Program-made: the position numbers and the translations under genes
The notes under the pieces: generated by a model
The model's database searches: none
What the model saw: the letters and a program-made list of their open reading frames with translations, nothing else
What the model was told of the DNA's origin: nothing
Part shown: positions 18,504 to 28,797 of the stretch, piece by piece
Numbering within the stretch: the first letter of the stretch is position 1
Layout: every line of letters begins with the position of its first letter
Assembly: GCF_021026295.1 (NCBI RefSeq)
Contig: NZ_JAJNDA010000013.1
Span: 1-64,000 of the forward strand
Source of the DNA: Actinomycetospora soli
GTDB lineage: Bacteria; Actinomycetota; Actinomycetes; Mycobacteriales; Pseudonocardiaceae
Direction: 5' to 3'
Length of the DNA: 64,000 bases

Positions 18504-19769
18504 GTGGTGACACCGGAGGTGCGCACGTTCGGCCCCCGGGTCACCGAGGGCTCCGCCGACGCGGGCACGGTGGCCTGGACGCGGGCGCAGCTCGCGGCGT
18601 TCCTCGGTCCGCGGCTGGACCCGGACGCGCTCGCCCGGGTCGGCGCGGCGTTCGAGGGCAACCGGCTGCGCGGCGCGTACGCCGACCCGGACCCGACGCC
18701 GGTCGCCACCCTGCGGTCCTGGGACGCGCGGCTCACCGTGCCCGGCGGGGAGGTGCCCGCCGACGCCGTCACCGGGATCGGCGTCCGCTCCACCCACCGG
18801 CGGCGCGGTCTGACCGACCGCCTGCTCACCGAGGATCTCGGGGCGGCGGCCCGCGCCGGAGCGGCCGCCGCCGTGCTCACCTCGACCCAGGGCGCGCTCT
18901 ACGAGCGGTGGGGCTTCGGTCTGGCCACCTACACCCGCCGGCTCACGGTCGACACGGCCCGCGCCCGCTTCCGTGACCCCGGACCCCGGGGCACCCTCGA
19001 GATCGTCGAGCGGCCCGACGCGGCCCTCGCCCTGACGAGGCCGCTGCACGACCGCGCCCGCCGCCGGCACCCCGGGGCGCTGGAGCGGCTCCCGTCGCAG
19101 TGGGACCAGGTGCTGGTCGGGGCCGGACCGTGGAACGGGCTCGAGCCCGACCGGGTGCGTCAGGTGGTGATCTGGCGGGACGACGACGGGCGCCCGGCGG
19201 GCTACGTCGTCCTGCGCGTCGAGGAGAGCTGGTTCGCGTCGGGCTCGGGGACGCTCGGCGTGGTCGATCTGCAGGCCGCGACCCCGACGGCGTACACCGA
19301 GCTGTGGCGTCATCTCTGCTCGCAGGACCTCATCGGCACCGTGACCTGGACGGACGCCTCCGTCGACGAGCCGCTGCCGTGGTTGCTCACCGACCCGCGG
19401 GCGGTCGTCACGGGGGAGAGCCGCCCGATGCTCTGGCTGCGCGTGCTCGACGTCCCGGCGCTGCTCGGCGCCCGGCGCTACCCGACCGAGGACGCGCTGG
19501 TGCTCGACGTCGTCGACCCGCTCGGCCACGCCCGCGGGCGCTGGCGGCTCGACACGCACGACCGGCTCGCGCCCGCGGTCACGGCCACGACGCTCGAGCC
19601 CGACGTCGTGCTGGAGGCGCCGACGCTGGGCTCGGTGGTGCTCGGCGGCGTCGATCCGCGGGTGCTCGTCCGGGCGAACCGGCTCGAGGAACGGTCGGCG
19701 GGAGCGGCGGCTCGGCTGCAGCGGATGCTCGCGGCGCCCTCGGTGCCCTGGAACGGCACCCGATTCTGA
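18504..19769 (+). CDS. Eis-like GNAT N-acetyltransferase
   Basis: A 421-aa protein with the three-part Eis layout: an N-terminal GNAT domain with the acetyl-CoA loop VRSTHRRRGLTDRLL (about residues 93-107), a second GNAT-like domain, and a C-terminal SCP2-like domain. It ends in Phe (NGTRF), as in Mycobacterium Eis, where the terminal carboxylate takes part in catalysis. Eis enzymes acetylate amines including aminoglycosides; the substrate here is unknown. GTG 18504 is 6 nt after GATGAT, fitting a leaderless start. Confidence 0.88.
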   Translation: MVTPEVRTFGPRVTEGSADAGTVAWTRAQLAAFLGPRLDPDALARVGAAFEGNRLRGAYADPDPTPVATLRSWDARLTVPGGEVPADAVTGIGVRSTHRRRGLTDRLLTEDLGAAARAGAAAAVLTSTQGALYERWGFGLATYTRRLTVDTARARFRDPGPRGTLEIVERPDAALALTRPLHDRARRRHPGALERLPSQWDQVLVGAGPWNGLEPDRVRQVVIWRDDDGRPAGYVVLRVEESWFASGSGTLGVVDLQAATPTAYTELWRHLCSQDLIGTVTWTDASVDEPLPWLLTDPRAVVTGESRPMLWLRVLDVPALLGARRYPTEDALVLDVVDPLGHARGRWRLDTHDRLAPAVTATTLEPDVVLEAPTLGSVVLGGVDPRVLVRANRLEERSAGAAARLQRMLAAPSVPWNGTRF

Positions 19770-19929
19770 CCTTTCCGACCGCGATTCCGTCGCTGTCCGA
19801 TTGTTGCCGGATCGTCATGTAACTCGATTGTCGTACGCCACGTCGCCCGTTTGCGTCACCCACTCGGTTCGTCTGGTTCGAGACGTGGTGCGCCGTTAGG
19901 CCGTTCGGGGATTAGCTCTGCGTCACGAA

Positions 19930-19947
19930 GCGACTGCGGGGAGTCGC
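19930..19947 (+). promoter_or_regulatory. Small hairpin in 5' region of secreted repeat protein
   Basis: GCGACT / AGTCGC with a 6-nt loop, just upstream of the AAGGAG site of the next gene. The whole 19770-19977 gap is unusually AT-richer than its surroundings and probably holds the promoter. Confidence 0.4.
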
Positions 19948-19977
19948 AACGCCACGCGATCCAAGGAGTCGAATCCA

Positions 19978-21384
<1,407 letters not shown>

Positions 21385-21401
21385 TGCGGCCGTAGTACCT
21401 G

Positions 21402-21430
21402 GCACGACCCAGCACGACCCAGCACGACCC
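21402..21430 (+). repeat. Short triple repeat GCACGACCCA
   Basis: Three tandem copies of a 10-bp unit (GCACGACCCA, last ending in G) between the gene end and the terminator hairpin. Confidence 0.6.
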
Positions 21431-21474
21431 GACGGGCCCGGCCCCGCTCCTCGCGAGCGGGACCGGGCCCGTCG
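21430..21474 (+). terminator. Terminator after secreted repeat protein
   Basis: Long hairpin: outer 12-bp stem CGACGGGCCCGG / CCGGGCCCGTCG and inner 7-bp stem CCCGCTC / GAGCGGG. Confidence 0.8.
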
Positions 21475-21620
21475 TCGTGCGGTGGGGGCAACGGGGGTTC
21501 CTCCCACGATCAGACCACGTGGGGTCGAGATCCGTATCAGCGCCGTGAAGGTCCCGTTAGACGCTGCGTCACACCCGCTCGCGCTCCGTGATCGGGTTCT
21601 CAAGTCCGGGGGAGTACCGA

Positions 21621-22094
21621 ATGTCGATCGTCCGTCGTGCCGTCGTCGGAGCCGCCGTGCTCGGCGCAGGTCTCGCGTCCACCGCCGGGATCGCTTCCGC
21701 GGCGCCGTCCGTGCCCGGGGTGGACGGTGCGATCGCCGCCGCCGACGCCGCCGCGACGGCCGGCACGCAGGCCGGGCTCAGCGGAGCGCAGGCCGGTCTG
21801 GACGCCGCGAACGCCGCCGCCACGGTCGCGCGGACCGTCGCGGGCGTCGACCTCCCCGGCCTCGACCGGATCCCGTCGTCCGTCCTGGACCTCCCGGGGC
21901 TCACGCAGGGCCTCGACGCGCTGCCGTCGGCTGCCGACCTCTCGACGCTGCCCGAGCTCCCGACCGACCCGACCGCCTTCTCGGAGCTGCTCACCGAGGG
22001 CCTGCCGACCGGCGCGGACCTCACCGAGGGCCTGCCCACCGGCGCGGACCTCACCCCGGACCTGTCGGGGCTCGACGCCCTGCCCGGCGCCTGA
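21621..22094 (+). CDS. Small secreted protein, unknown function
   Basis: Unrecognised 157-aa protein. A signal peptide (MSIVRRAVVGAAVLGAGLAS, then TAGIASA) resembles that of the preceding secreted protein. The mature part has an Ala-rich helical segment (VDGAIAAADAAATAGTQAG) and a Leu/Pro-rich tail with a duplicated EGLPTGADLT. ATG 21621 follows GGGGGAG. It has its own terminator. It may act at the cell surface with the upstream secreted protein, but only adjacency supports this. Confidence 0.8.
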   Translation: MSIVRRAVVGAAVLGAGLASTAGIASAAPSVPGVDGAIAAADAAATAGTQAGLSGAQAGLDAANAAATVARTVAGVDLPGLDRIPSSVLDLPGLTQGLDALPSAADLSTLPELPTDPTAFSELLTEGLPTGADLTEGLPTGADLTPDLSGLDALPGA

Positions 22095-22100
22095 CCCGCC

Positions 22101-22157
22101 GTCCCGACGACGGGGACCGACGCGCGCCGGGGGCGCGCCGGCACCCGTCGTCGGGAC
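22101..22157. terminator. Bidirectional terminator
   Basis: Perfect 14-bp stem GTCCCGACGACGGG / CCCGTCGTCGGGAC with an inner GCGCGC hairpin, between convergent genes. Confidence 0.8.
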
Positions 22158-22160
22158 GGG

Positions 22161-23105
22161 TCAGACCTCCGGAGCCCCGGGCTCGGGCGCCTCGTCCCGG
22201 TCGGCCCACTCCAGCAGCGGCGCGAGGTCGAACACGGCCTCGTCGATGCCCGCGTGCAGGTCGCCGAGCTCGGCGTAGCGCGCGGGCATCGTCGCGATCG
22301 TGAAGTCGCCCGGCTCCGCCTGCGGGATCTCGTCCCAGGTGACCGGCGCCGAGACGATGCCCAGCGGCGTGCCGCGCACCGAGTAGGCGCTGGCGATCGT
22401 GTGGTCGCGGGTGTTCTGGTTGTAGTCGACGAAGACCGTGCCGGGCGCGCGGTCCTTGCGCCACCACGCGGTGGTCACGAGCTGCGGGGCGCGCCGCTCC
22501 ACCTCGCGCGCGAAGGCCCAGGCGGCCCGCCGGACCTCGCCGAACGAGTGCTCCGGGCGGATGCGCACGTAGACGTGCAGGCCCTTGCCGCCGGAGGTCT
22601 TCGGGAAGCCGACCGCGCCGAGCTCGTCGAGCACCTCGTGGACCACCGTGGCGACCTGCCGGACGGTGTCGAAGCCGACGCCCTCCATCGGGTCGAGGTC
22701 GATACGCCACTCGTCGGGCGACTCCACGTCCGCGGCCCGGGAGTTCCAGGGGTGGAACTCGACCGTCGACATCTGCACCGCCCAGACGACGTCGGCGAGC
22801 GAGGAGACGCAGAGCTCGTCGGCGGTGCGGTTGTAGCGGGGGAAGCGGACCCGCACGGTCGGCACCCAGTCCGGGGCGCCCTTGGGCAGCCGCTTCTGGT
22901 GCACCTTGTCGCCGTCCACGCCGCTGGGGAAGCGGTGCATCATGCACGGCCGGTCGCGCAGGGCGTTGACGATGCCGTCGCCGACGGCCAGGTAGTAGTG
23001 CGCGAGATCGAGTTTCGTCTCCCCGCGCGCCGAGAAATACACCCTGTCCGGGTTGGTGAGCCGCACCGTGCGGCCGGCGACCTCGAGCTCGGCAGCTTCT
23101 GCCAC
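22161..23105 (-). CDS. Stand-alone LigD-type polymerase domain (primase-polymerase)
   Basis: A 314-aa homologue of the polymerase domain of ATP-dependent DNA ligase LigD, here without ligase or phosphoesterase parts. Signatures are LTNPDRVYFSARGETKLDLA near the N-terminus, the metal-binding pair in RIDLDPMEG, and FPKTSGGKGLHVYVRI. In actinobacteria such proteins can fill gaps with ribonucleotides in end-joining or excision repair; no ku or ligase gene is in this window. The GTG at 23105 lies 6 nt after TAGCGT on the minus strand, a clear leaderless start. Confidence 0.92.
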   Translation of the reverse strand: MAEAAELEVAGRTVRLTNPDRVYFSARGETKLDLAHYYLAVGDGIVNALRDRPCMMHRFPSGVDGDKVHQKRLPKGAPDWVPTVRVRFPRYNRTADELCVSSLADVVWAVQMSTVEFHPWNSRAADVESPDEWRIDLDPMEGVGFDTVRQVATVVHEVLDELGAVGFPKTSGGKGLHVYVRIRPEHSFGEVRRAAWAFAREVERRAPQLVTTAWWRKDRAPGTVFVDYNQNTRDHTIASAYSVRGTPLGIVSAPVTWDEIPQAEPGDFTIATMPARYAELGDLHAGIDEAVFDLAPLLEWADRDEAPEPGAPEV

Positions 23106-23132
23106 GAGCGCACGCTAGCGGAGAGGGCACAC

Positions 23133-24533
23133 ATGACGCGCCGGATCGTCGTGATCGGCGGCGACGCCACCGGGATGAGCGCCGCCAACACCGCCCTGCG
23201 GCACACGGCCGCGGACGGCGGGGAGGCACCCGAGGTGATCGTCCTCGAACGCGGTCACTACACCTCGTACTCCGCCTGCGGCATCCCCTACTGGATCGCC
23301 GGCGAGGTGCCCGAGCGCGACGACCTCGTCGCCCGGACGCCCGAGCAGCACCGCGAGGCCGGGATCGACGTCCGGATGCGCACCGAGGCGACCGGGATCG
23401 ACGTCGAGAAGCAGGTCGTGTCGTTCCGGGCGCTCGACGGCGACGGCACCACGGGCGAGCTGGAGTACGACGACCTCGTCATCGCCACCGGCGCCACGCC
23501 GGTCTACCCGCCGCTGGACGGGATCGACGCCGAGGGCATCCACGGCGTGCAGTCGCTCGAGCAGGGCGAGCAGATCGTCAAGGACCTCGACGCCTCGCAG
23601 GCCCGCCGGGCCGTCGTCGTGGGCGCCGGCTACATCGGCGTCGAGATGGCCGAGGCGATGCTCTCCCGCGGGCTCGAGGTGACCGTCCTCGACCGTGCCC
23701 CGGAGCCGTTCACCCAGATCGACCCCGACCTCGGGTCGATCGTGCGGGACGCGATGGAGGGCATGGGCATCACGGTGCTGACGGGGACCTCCGTCGAGGG
23801 CTTCGACACCGGCGAGGACGGGCGTGTGGCCGCCGTGCGCACGGGCGACGGGGCGGTCGCCGCCGACATCGTCGTGATCGGGCTCGGGGTCGCGCCGAAC
23901 GTGTCGCTCGCGCAGGAGGCCGGGCTGACGGTGGGGCAGTCCGGCGGGCTGGTCACCGACGTGCGGATGCGCTGCGTCGGGCAGGAGAACGTCTGGGCGG
24001 GCGGGGACTGCGTCGAGGTGCACCACCGGCTCTCGCGGAAGGGCGTCGCGATCGCGCTCGGCACCCACGCGAACAAGCACGGGCGGATCATCGGCACCAA
24101 CCTCGCGGCCGGTTACGGCACCTTCCCGGGCGTGATCGGCACCGCGATCTCGAAGGTCTGCTCGCTGGAGATCGGCCGGACCGGGCTGGGGGAGAACGAG
24201 GCCCGCGCCGCCGGCTACGGCTTCGTCACCGCGACGATCGAGTCGTCCAACGTGGCGGGCTACATGCCGGGCGCGGAGATGATGACGGTGAAGGTCATCG
24301 CCGAGGAGCGCTCCGGGCGGCTGCTCGGCGCCCAGATCGTCGGCCGGGCCAACTCCGCCAAGCGCATCGACGTGTTCGCCACCGCGATCTGGAACGGCAT
24401 GACCCTCGAGGAGATGACCTTCATGGACCTCTCCTACGCCCCGCCGTTCTCGCCGACGTGGGACGCCGTCCTCGTCGCCGCGCGCAAGGGCGCGAAGGCG
24501 GTCCAGGACGACATCCCGCGCAGCCCGGTCTAG
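23133..24533 (+). CDS. CoA-disulfide reductase / NADH oxidase-like flavoprotein
   Basis: A 466-aa FAD-dependent pyridine nucleotide-disulfide oxidoreductase. FAD motif VVIGGDATGMSAAN (residues 5-18), the single redox Cys in YSACGIPYW as in CoADR and Nox enzymes, NAD(P)H motif VVVGAGYIGVEMAEA, and C-terminal FAD motif NVWAGGDC are present. The C-terminal dimerisation domain has MDLSYAPPFSPTWDAV. It probably keeps low-molecular thiols reduced or consumes NADH. The ATG follows GAGAGG. It diverges from the polymerase gene with only 27 bp between starts. Confidence 0.9.
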   Translation: MTRRIVVIGGDATGMSAANTALRHTAADGGEAPEVIVLERGHYTSYSACGIPYWIAGEVPERDDLVARTPEQHREAGIDVRMRTEATGIDVEKQVVSFRALDGDGTTGELEYDDLVIATGATPVYPPLDGIDAEGIHGVQSLEQGEQIVKDLDASQARRAVVVGAGYIGVEMAEAMLSRGLEVTVLDRAPEPFTQIDPDLGSIVRDAMEGMGITVLTGTSVEGFDTGEDGRVAAVRTGDGAVAADIVVIGLGVAPNVSLAQEAGLTVGQSGGLVTDVRMRCVGQENVWAGGDCVEVHHRLSRKGVAIALGTHANKHGRIIGTNLAAGYGTFPGVIGTAISKVCSLEIGRTGLGENEARAAGYGFVTATIESSNVAGYMPGAEMMTVKVIAEERSGRLLGAQIVGRANSAKRIDVFATAIWNGMTLEEMTFMDLSYAPPFSPTWDAVLVAARKGAKAVQDDIPRSPV

Positions 24534-24547
24534 GCCGGGCGCCGGTC

Positions 24548-24574
24548 GTCCTGCGCGCTCAGCGGCGCCAGGAC
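24548..24574. terminator. Bidirectional terminator
   Basis: GTCCTG-CGC / GCG-C-CAGGAC stem with one bulge. It overlaps the stop of the DUF2631 gene between convergent genes. Confidence 0.6.
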
Positions 24575-24861
24575 GTCCGGTTGCGGATGACCGACCCGAG
24601 CGAGAGCGCGAAGAAGGCGACCGCGATCACGACGAGCCAGATGTCCTCCTGGCGCCCGACGTGGTTGCCCCAGAGCATGATCAGGCAGACCGCGGCGACC
24701 ACGAAGCCGGACAGGCGCGCGACCTTCGGGTAGTGGCCGTGCCAGCCCCACTCCACCGAGGGCTCGTCGTCGGAGGACACGCCGTTCACGACGACGGCCT
24801 TGTGGCTGTCGGCCTTCGCGACGTCACCGTGGGCCTGACGGGCCGGGCTCGAGCTCGCCAC
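24559..24861 (-). CDS. DUF2631 family membrane protein
   Basis: A 100-aa protein with two hydrophobic segments ([20 protein letters not shown] and [17 protein letters not shown]) separated by a short polar loop and ending in a basic tail. The motif [13 protein letters not shown] precedes the first helix. DUF2631 genes lie next to dxr in actinobacteria, as here; function unknown. GTG 24861 is selected because AGGAGG is placed properly upstream; earlier in-frame codons lack a ribosome binding site. Confidence 0.85.
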   Translation of the reverse strand: MASSSPARQAHGDVAKADSHKAVVVNGVSSDDEPSVEWGWHGHYPKVARLSGFVVAAVCLIMLWGNHVGRQEDIWLVVIAVAFFALSLGSVIRNRTSWRR

Positions 24862-24992
24862 GGGGGTCCTCCTGGTCGAGATGGGCGCTTCGGGCCCCAA
24901 CCTATCGGTCGGCGGGGTCGGTGGCAGTCCGTGGGGCGTGTGACCCGCCCGAACCGTGCCGATCACCCCCGGGCAGGCCAGGATGGGCGGCG

Positions 24993-26165
24993 ATGAGCAC
25001 CGCCCGCCCCGTCGTCCTGCTGGGTTCCACCGGATCGATCGGCACCCAGGCGCTCGATCTCGTCCGCGCCCACCCCGACCGCTTCACCGTCACCGGGCTC
25101 GCCGCGGGCGGCGGCCGCCCGGACCTGCTCGCCGCGCAGGCCGCCGAGTTCGGGGTCCCGACGGTGGCCGTGGCCGACGAGGGCGCCCGGCCGGCGGTGC
25201 TCGAGGCGCTGCGCGCGGCCGGGAGCGCGGCCGAGGTGCTCGGCGGGGCCGCCGCGATGACCGACCTCGCCGGGAGCGGCGCGGAGGGCACCGTCGTGCT
25301 GAACGCGGTCGACGGCTCCCGCGGGCTCGCGCCGACCCTCGCGGCCCTGCGCAGCGGGGCCACCCTCGCCCTGGCCAACAAGGAGTCGCTGGTGGCGGGC
25401 GGCCCGCTGGTGACCCGCGCCGCCACCCCCGGGCAGATCCTGCCGGTCGACTCCGAGCACTCCGCGATCGCGCAGTGCCTGCGCTCCGGTGCCCTCGGGG
25501 AGGTCGACCGGATCGTCCTGACGGCGAGCGGGGGCCCGTTCCGCGGTCGCTCGCGGGCCGAGCTCGCGGAGGTCTCGCTCGACGACGCCCTCGCCCACCC
25601 CACCTGGGCGATGGGCCCGGTGATCACGCTCAACTCGTCGACGCTGGTGAACAAGGGCCTCGAGCTGATCGAGGCGCACCTGCTGTTCGCCGTGCCCTAC
25701 GAGCGCATCGACGTCGTGGTGCACCCGCAGTCGATGGTGCACTCGATGGTCACCTTCGCCGACGGCGCCACCATCGCCCAGGCCAGCCCGCCGGACATGC
25801 ACCTGCCGATCGGCCTCGCCCTCGCCTTCCCCGACCGCCTGCCCGGGGCCTCGCCGCGCGAGACCTTCGCCGCCGCGCAGGCGTGGACCTTCGAACCCCT
25901 CGACGCCGAGGCGTTCCCCGCCGTCGACCTCGCCCGCGCCGCCGGCTCGGCCGGCGGGTGCCTGCCCGCCGTGTTCAACGCGGCCAACGAGGAGGCCGTC
26001 CGCGGCTTCCTCGCCGGGCGCGGGACCTGGCTGGGGATCGTCGACACCGTCGCCGACGTGCTCGGCGCCGCCACCGAGTGGGCCGGCGACCCGCGCGACG
26101 TCGACGACGTGTACGCCGCCGAGGACTGGGCGCGCACCCGGGCGGGGGAGCTGCTCGCGGTCTGA
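24993..26165 (+). CDS. dxr: 1-deoxy-D-xylulose-5-phosphate reductoisomerase
   Basis: Converts DXP to MEP with NADPH, the committed step of the MEP isoprenoid pathway. The 390-aa product has the NADPH loop [26 protein letters not shown], the metal/substrate motif [22 protein letters not shown], and [23 protein letters not shown] 24993 is 8 nt after CAGGAT, suggesting a leaderless mRNA. ispG, another MEP gene, lies two genes on. Confidence 0.97.
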   Translation: MSTARPVVLLGSTGSIGTQALDLVRAHPDRFTVTGLAAGGGRPDLLAAQAAEFGVPTVAVADEGARPAVLEALRAAGSAAEVLGGAAAMTDLAGSGAEGTVVLNAVDGSRGLAPTLAALRSGATLALANKESLVAGGPLVTRAATPGQILPVDSEHSAIAQCLRSGALGEVDRIVLTASGGPFRGRSRAELAEVSLDDALAHPTWAMGPVITLNSSTLVNKGLELIEAHLLFAVPYERIDVVVHPQSMVHSMVTFADGATIAQASPPDMHLPIGLALAFPDRLPGASPRETFAAAQAWTFEPLDAEAFPAVDLARAAGSAGGCLPAVFNAANEEAVRGFLAGRGTWLGIVDTVADVLGAATEWAGDPRDVDDVYAAEDWARTRAGELLAV

Positions 26166-26213
26166 CACCGCCCCACGCCGAGATCACCGGGGCGCCCGCT
26201 ACCGTGGCGCTCC

Positions 26214-27533
26214 GTGATGCTCGTCCTCGGGATCGTGCTCTTCGCGCTCGGTCTGATGTTCTCCATCGCCTGGCACGAGCTCGGCCACTTCGCCGCCGCA
26301 CGTCGCTTCGGTGTCCGGGTGCCCGAGTTCATGGTCGGCTTCGGCCCCACCGTGTTCGCCCGGCAACGCGGCGAGACCTCGTTCGGCATCAAGGCGATCC
26401 CGCTCGGCGGCTACATCCGCATGATCGGCATGATCCCGCCGGCCCCCGGCGAGAAGATCGGCCGCAGCCGCCGGTCCGGGCCGTTCCAGGGCCTGATCGA
26501 CGACGTCCGCGCCGACTCGGTCAAGGACATCCGGCCCGGCGACGAGGACCGGCAGTTCTGGACCCGCAAGCCCTGGCAGCGCATCGTCGTGATGTTCGCC
26601 GGGCCGTTCATGAACCTGATCCTGGCCGCGGTGCTGTTCATCATCGTGCTGATGGGCTTCGGCATCCCGACGGCCCAGCCGGTGGTCTCGTCGGTGAGCA
26701 AGTGCGTGGTGCCCGCCTCCCAGGCGACCACCACCACCGACTGCCCGCCGGGCGCCCCGCTGACGCCGGCCGCGCAGGCGGGCTTCCGCCCCGGCGACCG
26801 CATCGTCAGCTTCGACGGCCGCTCCTACGACTCGTGGGAGGACATGCAGCTGGCCATCCGCGCGGCCTCCGGCACCGTCCCCGTCGTCGTCGAGCGCCCC
26901 CTCCCCGACGGCGCGGCGGAGACGCTCACGCTCTACCCGCGCCTCATCCAGACCCAGCTGCTCGACCTCGACTCGGCCCGCTCGACCGGCGAGCCGCAGT
27001 ACGTGACCGGCTCGTTCCTGGGCCTGAGCCCGATCCAGCCGACGACCCGGCAGACCCCCGCGCAGGTGGTCGACTTCGTCGGGGACATGGGTGTGCGGGC
27101 GGTCAACAGCATCCTGGCCCTCCCGACGAAGGTGCCCGCGCTGTTCGGCGCCGTGTTCCTCGGTGAGCAGCGCGACGTCAACGGGCCGGTCAGCGTGGTC
27201 GGCGTGTCGGTGCTCGGCGGCGAGGTGCTCGCCTCGGACAGCCCGGTGGCGGCCGAGATCGCGATGATGCTGCAGCTGCTGGCGGCGGTGAACGTGTCGC
27301 TGTTCCTGCTCAACCTGCTGCCGATCCTGCCGCTCGACGGCGGGCACATCCTCCCGGCGCTCTGGGAGGCGGCGAAGAAGCGGATCGCCCGCCTGCGCGG
27401 CCGTCCCGACCCCGGGCCGGTGGACATGGCCCGGCTGATGCCGATCGCCTACGGGTTCGCGATCGTGATCATGCTGTACGGCGGGCTCGTGATCCTGGCC
27501 GACATCGTGAACCCGATCAAACTCAACCTGTAG
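26214..27533 (+). CDS. Site-2 intramembrane metalloprotease (RseP/Rip1)
   Basis: Cleaves anti-sigma factors and other membrane substrates inside the bilayer; the M. tuberculosis orthologue is Rip1. The 439-aa product has HELGH in the first membrane helix (about residues 23-27), the GFGPTVFARQRGETSFGIKA loop, a single PDZ domain (about 175-250) and the second metal motif LPLDGGHILPALWE. Four membrane segments are visible. The start is GTG 26214, or ATG 26217, 8-11 nt after TACCGT. The dxr-rip1-ispG order is conserved in actinobacteria. Confidence 0.95.
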   Translation: MMLVLGIVLFALGLMFSIAWHELGHFAAARRFGVRVPEFMVGFGPTVFARQRGETSFGIKAIPLGGYIRMIGMIPPAPGEKIGRSRRSGPFQGLIDDVRADSVKDIRPGDEDRQFWTRKPWQRIVVMFAGPFMNLILAAVLFIIVLMGFGIPTAQPVVSSVSKCVVPASQATTTTDCPPGAPLTPAAQAGFRPGDRIVSFDGRSYDSWEDMQLAIRAASGTVPVVVERPLPDGAAETLTLYPRLIQTQLLDLDSARSTGEPQYVTGSFLGLSPIQPTTRQTPAQVVDFVGDMGVRAVNSILALPTKVPALFGAVFLGEQRDVNGPVSVVGVSVLGGEVLASDSPVAAEIAMMLQLLAAVNVSLFLLNLLPILPLDGGHILPALWEAAKKRIARLRGRPDPGPVDMARLMPIAYGFAIVIMLYGGLVILADIVNPIKLNL

Positions 27534-27600
27534 GTGAACAGATGCCGGGGTCACGTCCGTGACGACGGCATTGTCGGAAACGCTCGGGCAGACTGGTGGC

Positions 27601-28767
27601 ATGACGATCGACCTCGGCATGCCGGAGGCTCCCGCGGTGCTGGCGCCGCGGCGCAGGACCCGCCAGCTCGACGTCGGCGGCGTCGGCGTCGGGAGCGACC
27701 ACCCGGTGTCGGTGCAGTCGATGACGACGACGCTCACCGCGGACATCAACGCCACGCTCCAGCAGATCGCGGAGCTCACCGCCGCGGGTTGCGACATCGT
27801 GCGCGTCGCCGTGCCCAGCGCGGACGACGCCGAGGCGCTCCCGGCGATCGCGAAGAAGTCCAACATCCCCGTGATCGCGGACATCCACTTCCAGCCCAAG
27901 TACGTGTTCGCCGCGATCGACGCCGGCTGCGCCGCCGTCCGCGTGAACCCGGGCAACATCAAGAAGTTCGACGACAAGGTCGGCGAGATCGCGAAGGCCG
28001 CGAAGGACGCGGGCACGCCGATCCGCATCGGCGTCAACGCCGGCTCGCTGGAGCCGTCGATCATGGCGAAGTACGGCAAGGCGACGCCCGAGGCGCTCGT
28101 CGAGTCGGCGCTGTGGGAGGCCTCGCTCTTCGCCGAGCACGACTTCCACGACATCAAGATCTCGGTCAAGCACCACGACCCGGTGACGATGGTCCGGGCC
28201 TACGAGCTGCTCGCCGAGCAGTGCGACTACCCGCTGCACCTCGGCGTGACCGAGGCGGGCCCGACGTTCCAGGGCACGATCAAGTCGGCCACCGCGTTCG
28301 GCGCCCTGCTCTCGCGCGGCATCGGCGACACCATCCGCGTCTCGCTCTCGGCCCCGCCGATCGAGGAGGTCCGGGTGGGCCTGTCGATCCTGGAGTCGCT
28401 CAACCTGCGGCCGCGCAAGCTCGAGATCGTCTCCTGCCCGTCCTGCGGGCGCGCGCAGGTCGACGTCTACAAGCTCGCCGACGAGGTGACCGCGGGCCTC
28501 GAGGGCATGGAGGTCCCGCTGCGCGTGGCCGTCATGGGCTGCGTCGTCAACGGCCCGGGCGAGGCACGTGACGCCGACCTCGGTGTCGCCAGCGGCAACG
28601 GCAAGGGGCAGATCTTCGTCAAGGGCGAGGTCATCAAGACCGTGCCGGAGGCGCAGATCGTCGAGACGCTGATCGAGGAGGCCATGCGCCTCGCCGAGGA
28701 GGCCGGCTCGGCGGAGGAGCTCTCCGGCGGCACCGCGGGCGGGGCGCCCACCGTCACGGTCGGCTGA
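27601..28767 (+). CDS. ispG: 4-hydroxy-3-methylbut-2-enyl-diphosphate synthase (flavodoxin)
   Basis: Converts MEcPP to HMBPP in the MEP pathway with a 4Fe-4S cluster. The 388-aa product has [23 protein letters not shown] and VRVNPGNIK in the barrel. The cluster ligands lie in CPSCGR and [13 protein letters not shown] 27601 is 6 nt after CAGACT, a leaderless arrangement. Confidence 0.97.
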   Translation: MTIDLGMPEAPAVLAPRRRTRQLDVGGVGVGSDHPVSVQSMTTTLTADINATLQQIAELTAAGCDIVRVAVPSADDAEALPAIAKKSNIPVIADIHFQPKYVFAAIDAGCAAVRVNPGNIKKFDDKVGEIAKAAKDAGTPIRIGVNAGSLEPSIMAKYGKATPEALVESALWEASLFAEHDFHDIKISVKHHDPVTMVRAYELLAEQCDYPLHLGVTEAGPTFQGTIKSATAFGALLSRGIGDTIRVSLSAPPIEEVRVGLSILESLNLRPRKLEIVSCPSCGRAQVDVYKLADEVTAGLEGMEVPLRVAVMGCVVNGPGEARDADLGVASGNGKGQIFVKGEVIKTVPEAQIVETLIEEAMRLAEEAGSAEELSGGTAGGAPTVTVG

Positions 28768-28797
28768 CGCCCCTCGGGCGTGGTGGGATCGAGGGTG

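Noticed and set aside
24902..24909. Further copy of the regulon palindrome (ATCGGTCG)
   Set aside because: Only one half-site is present; the paired half is missing, so it is likely chance in GC-rich DNA.
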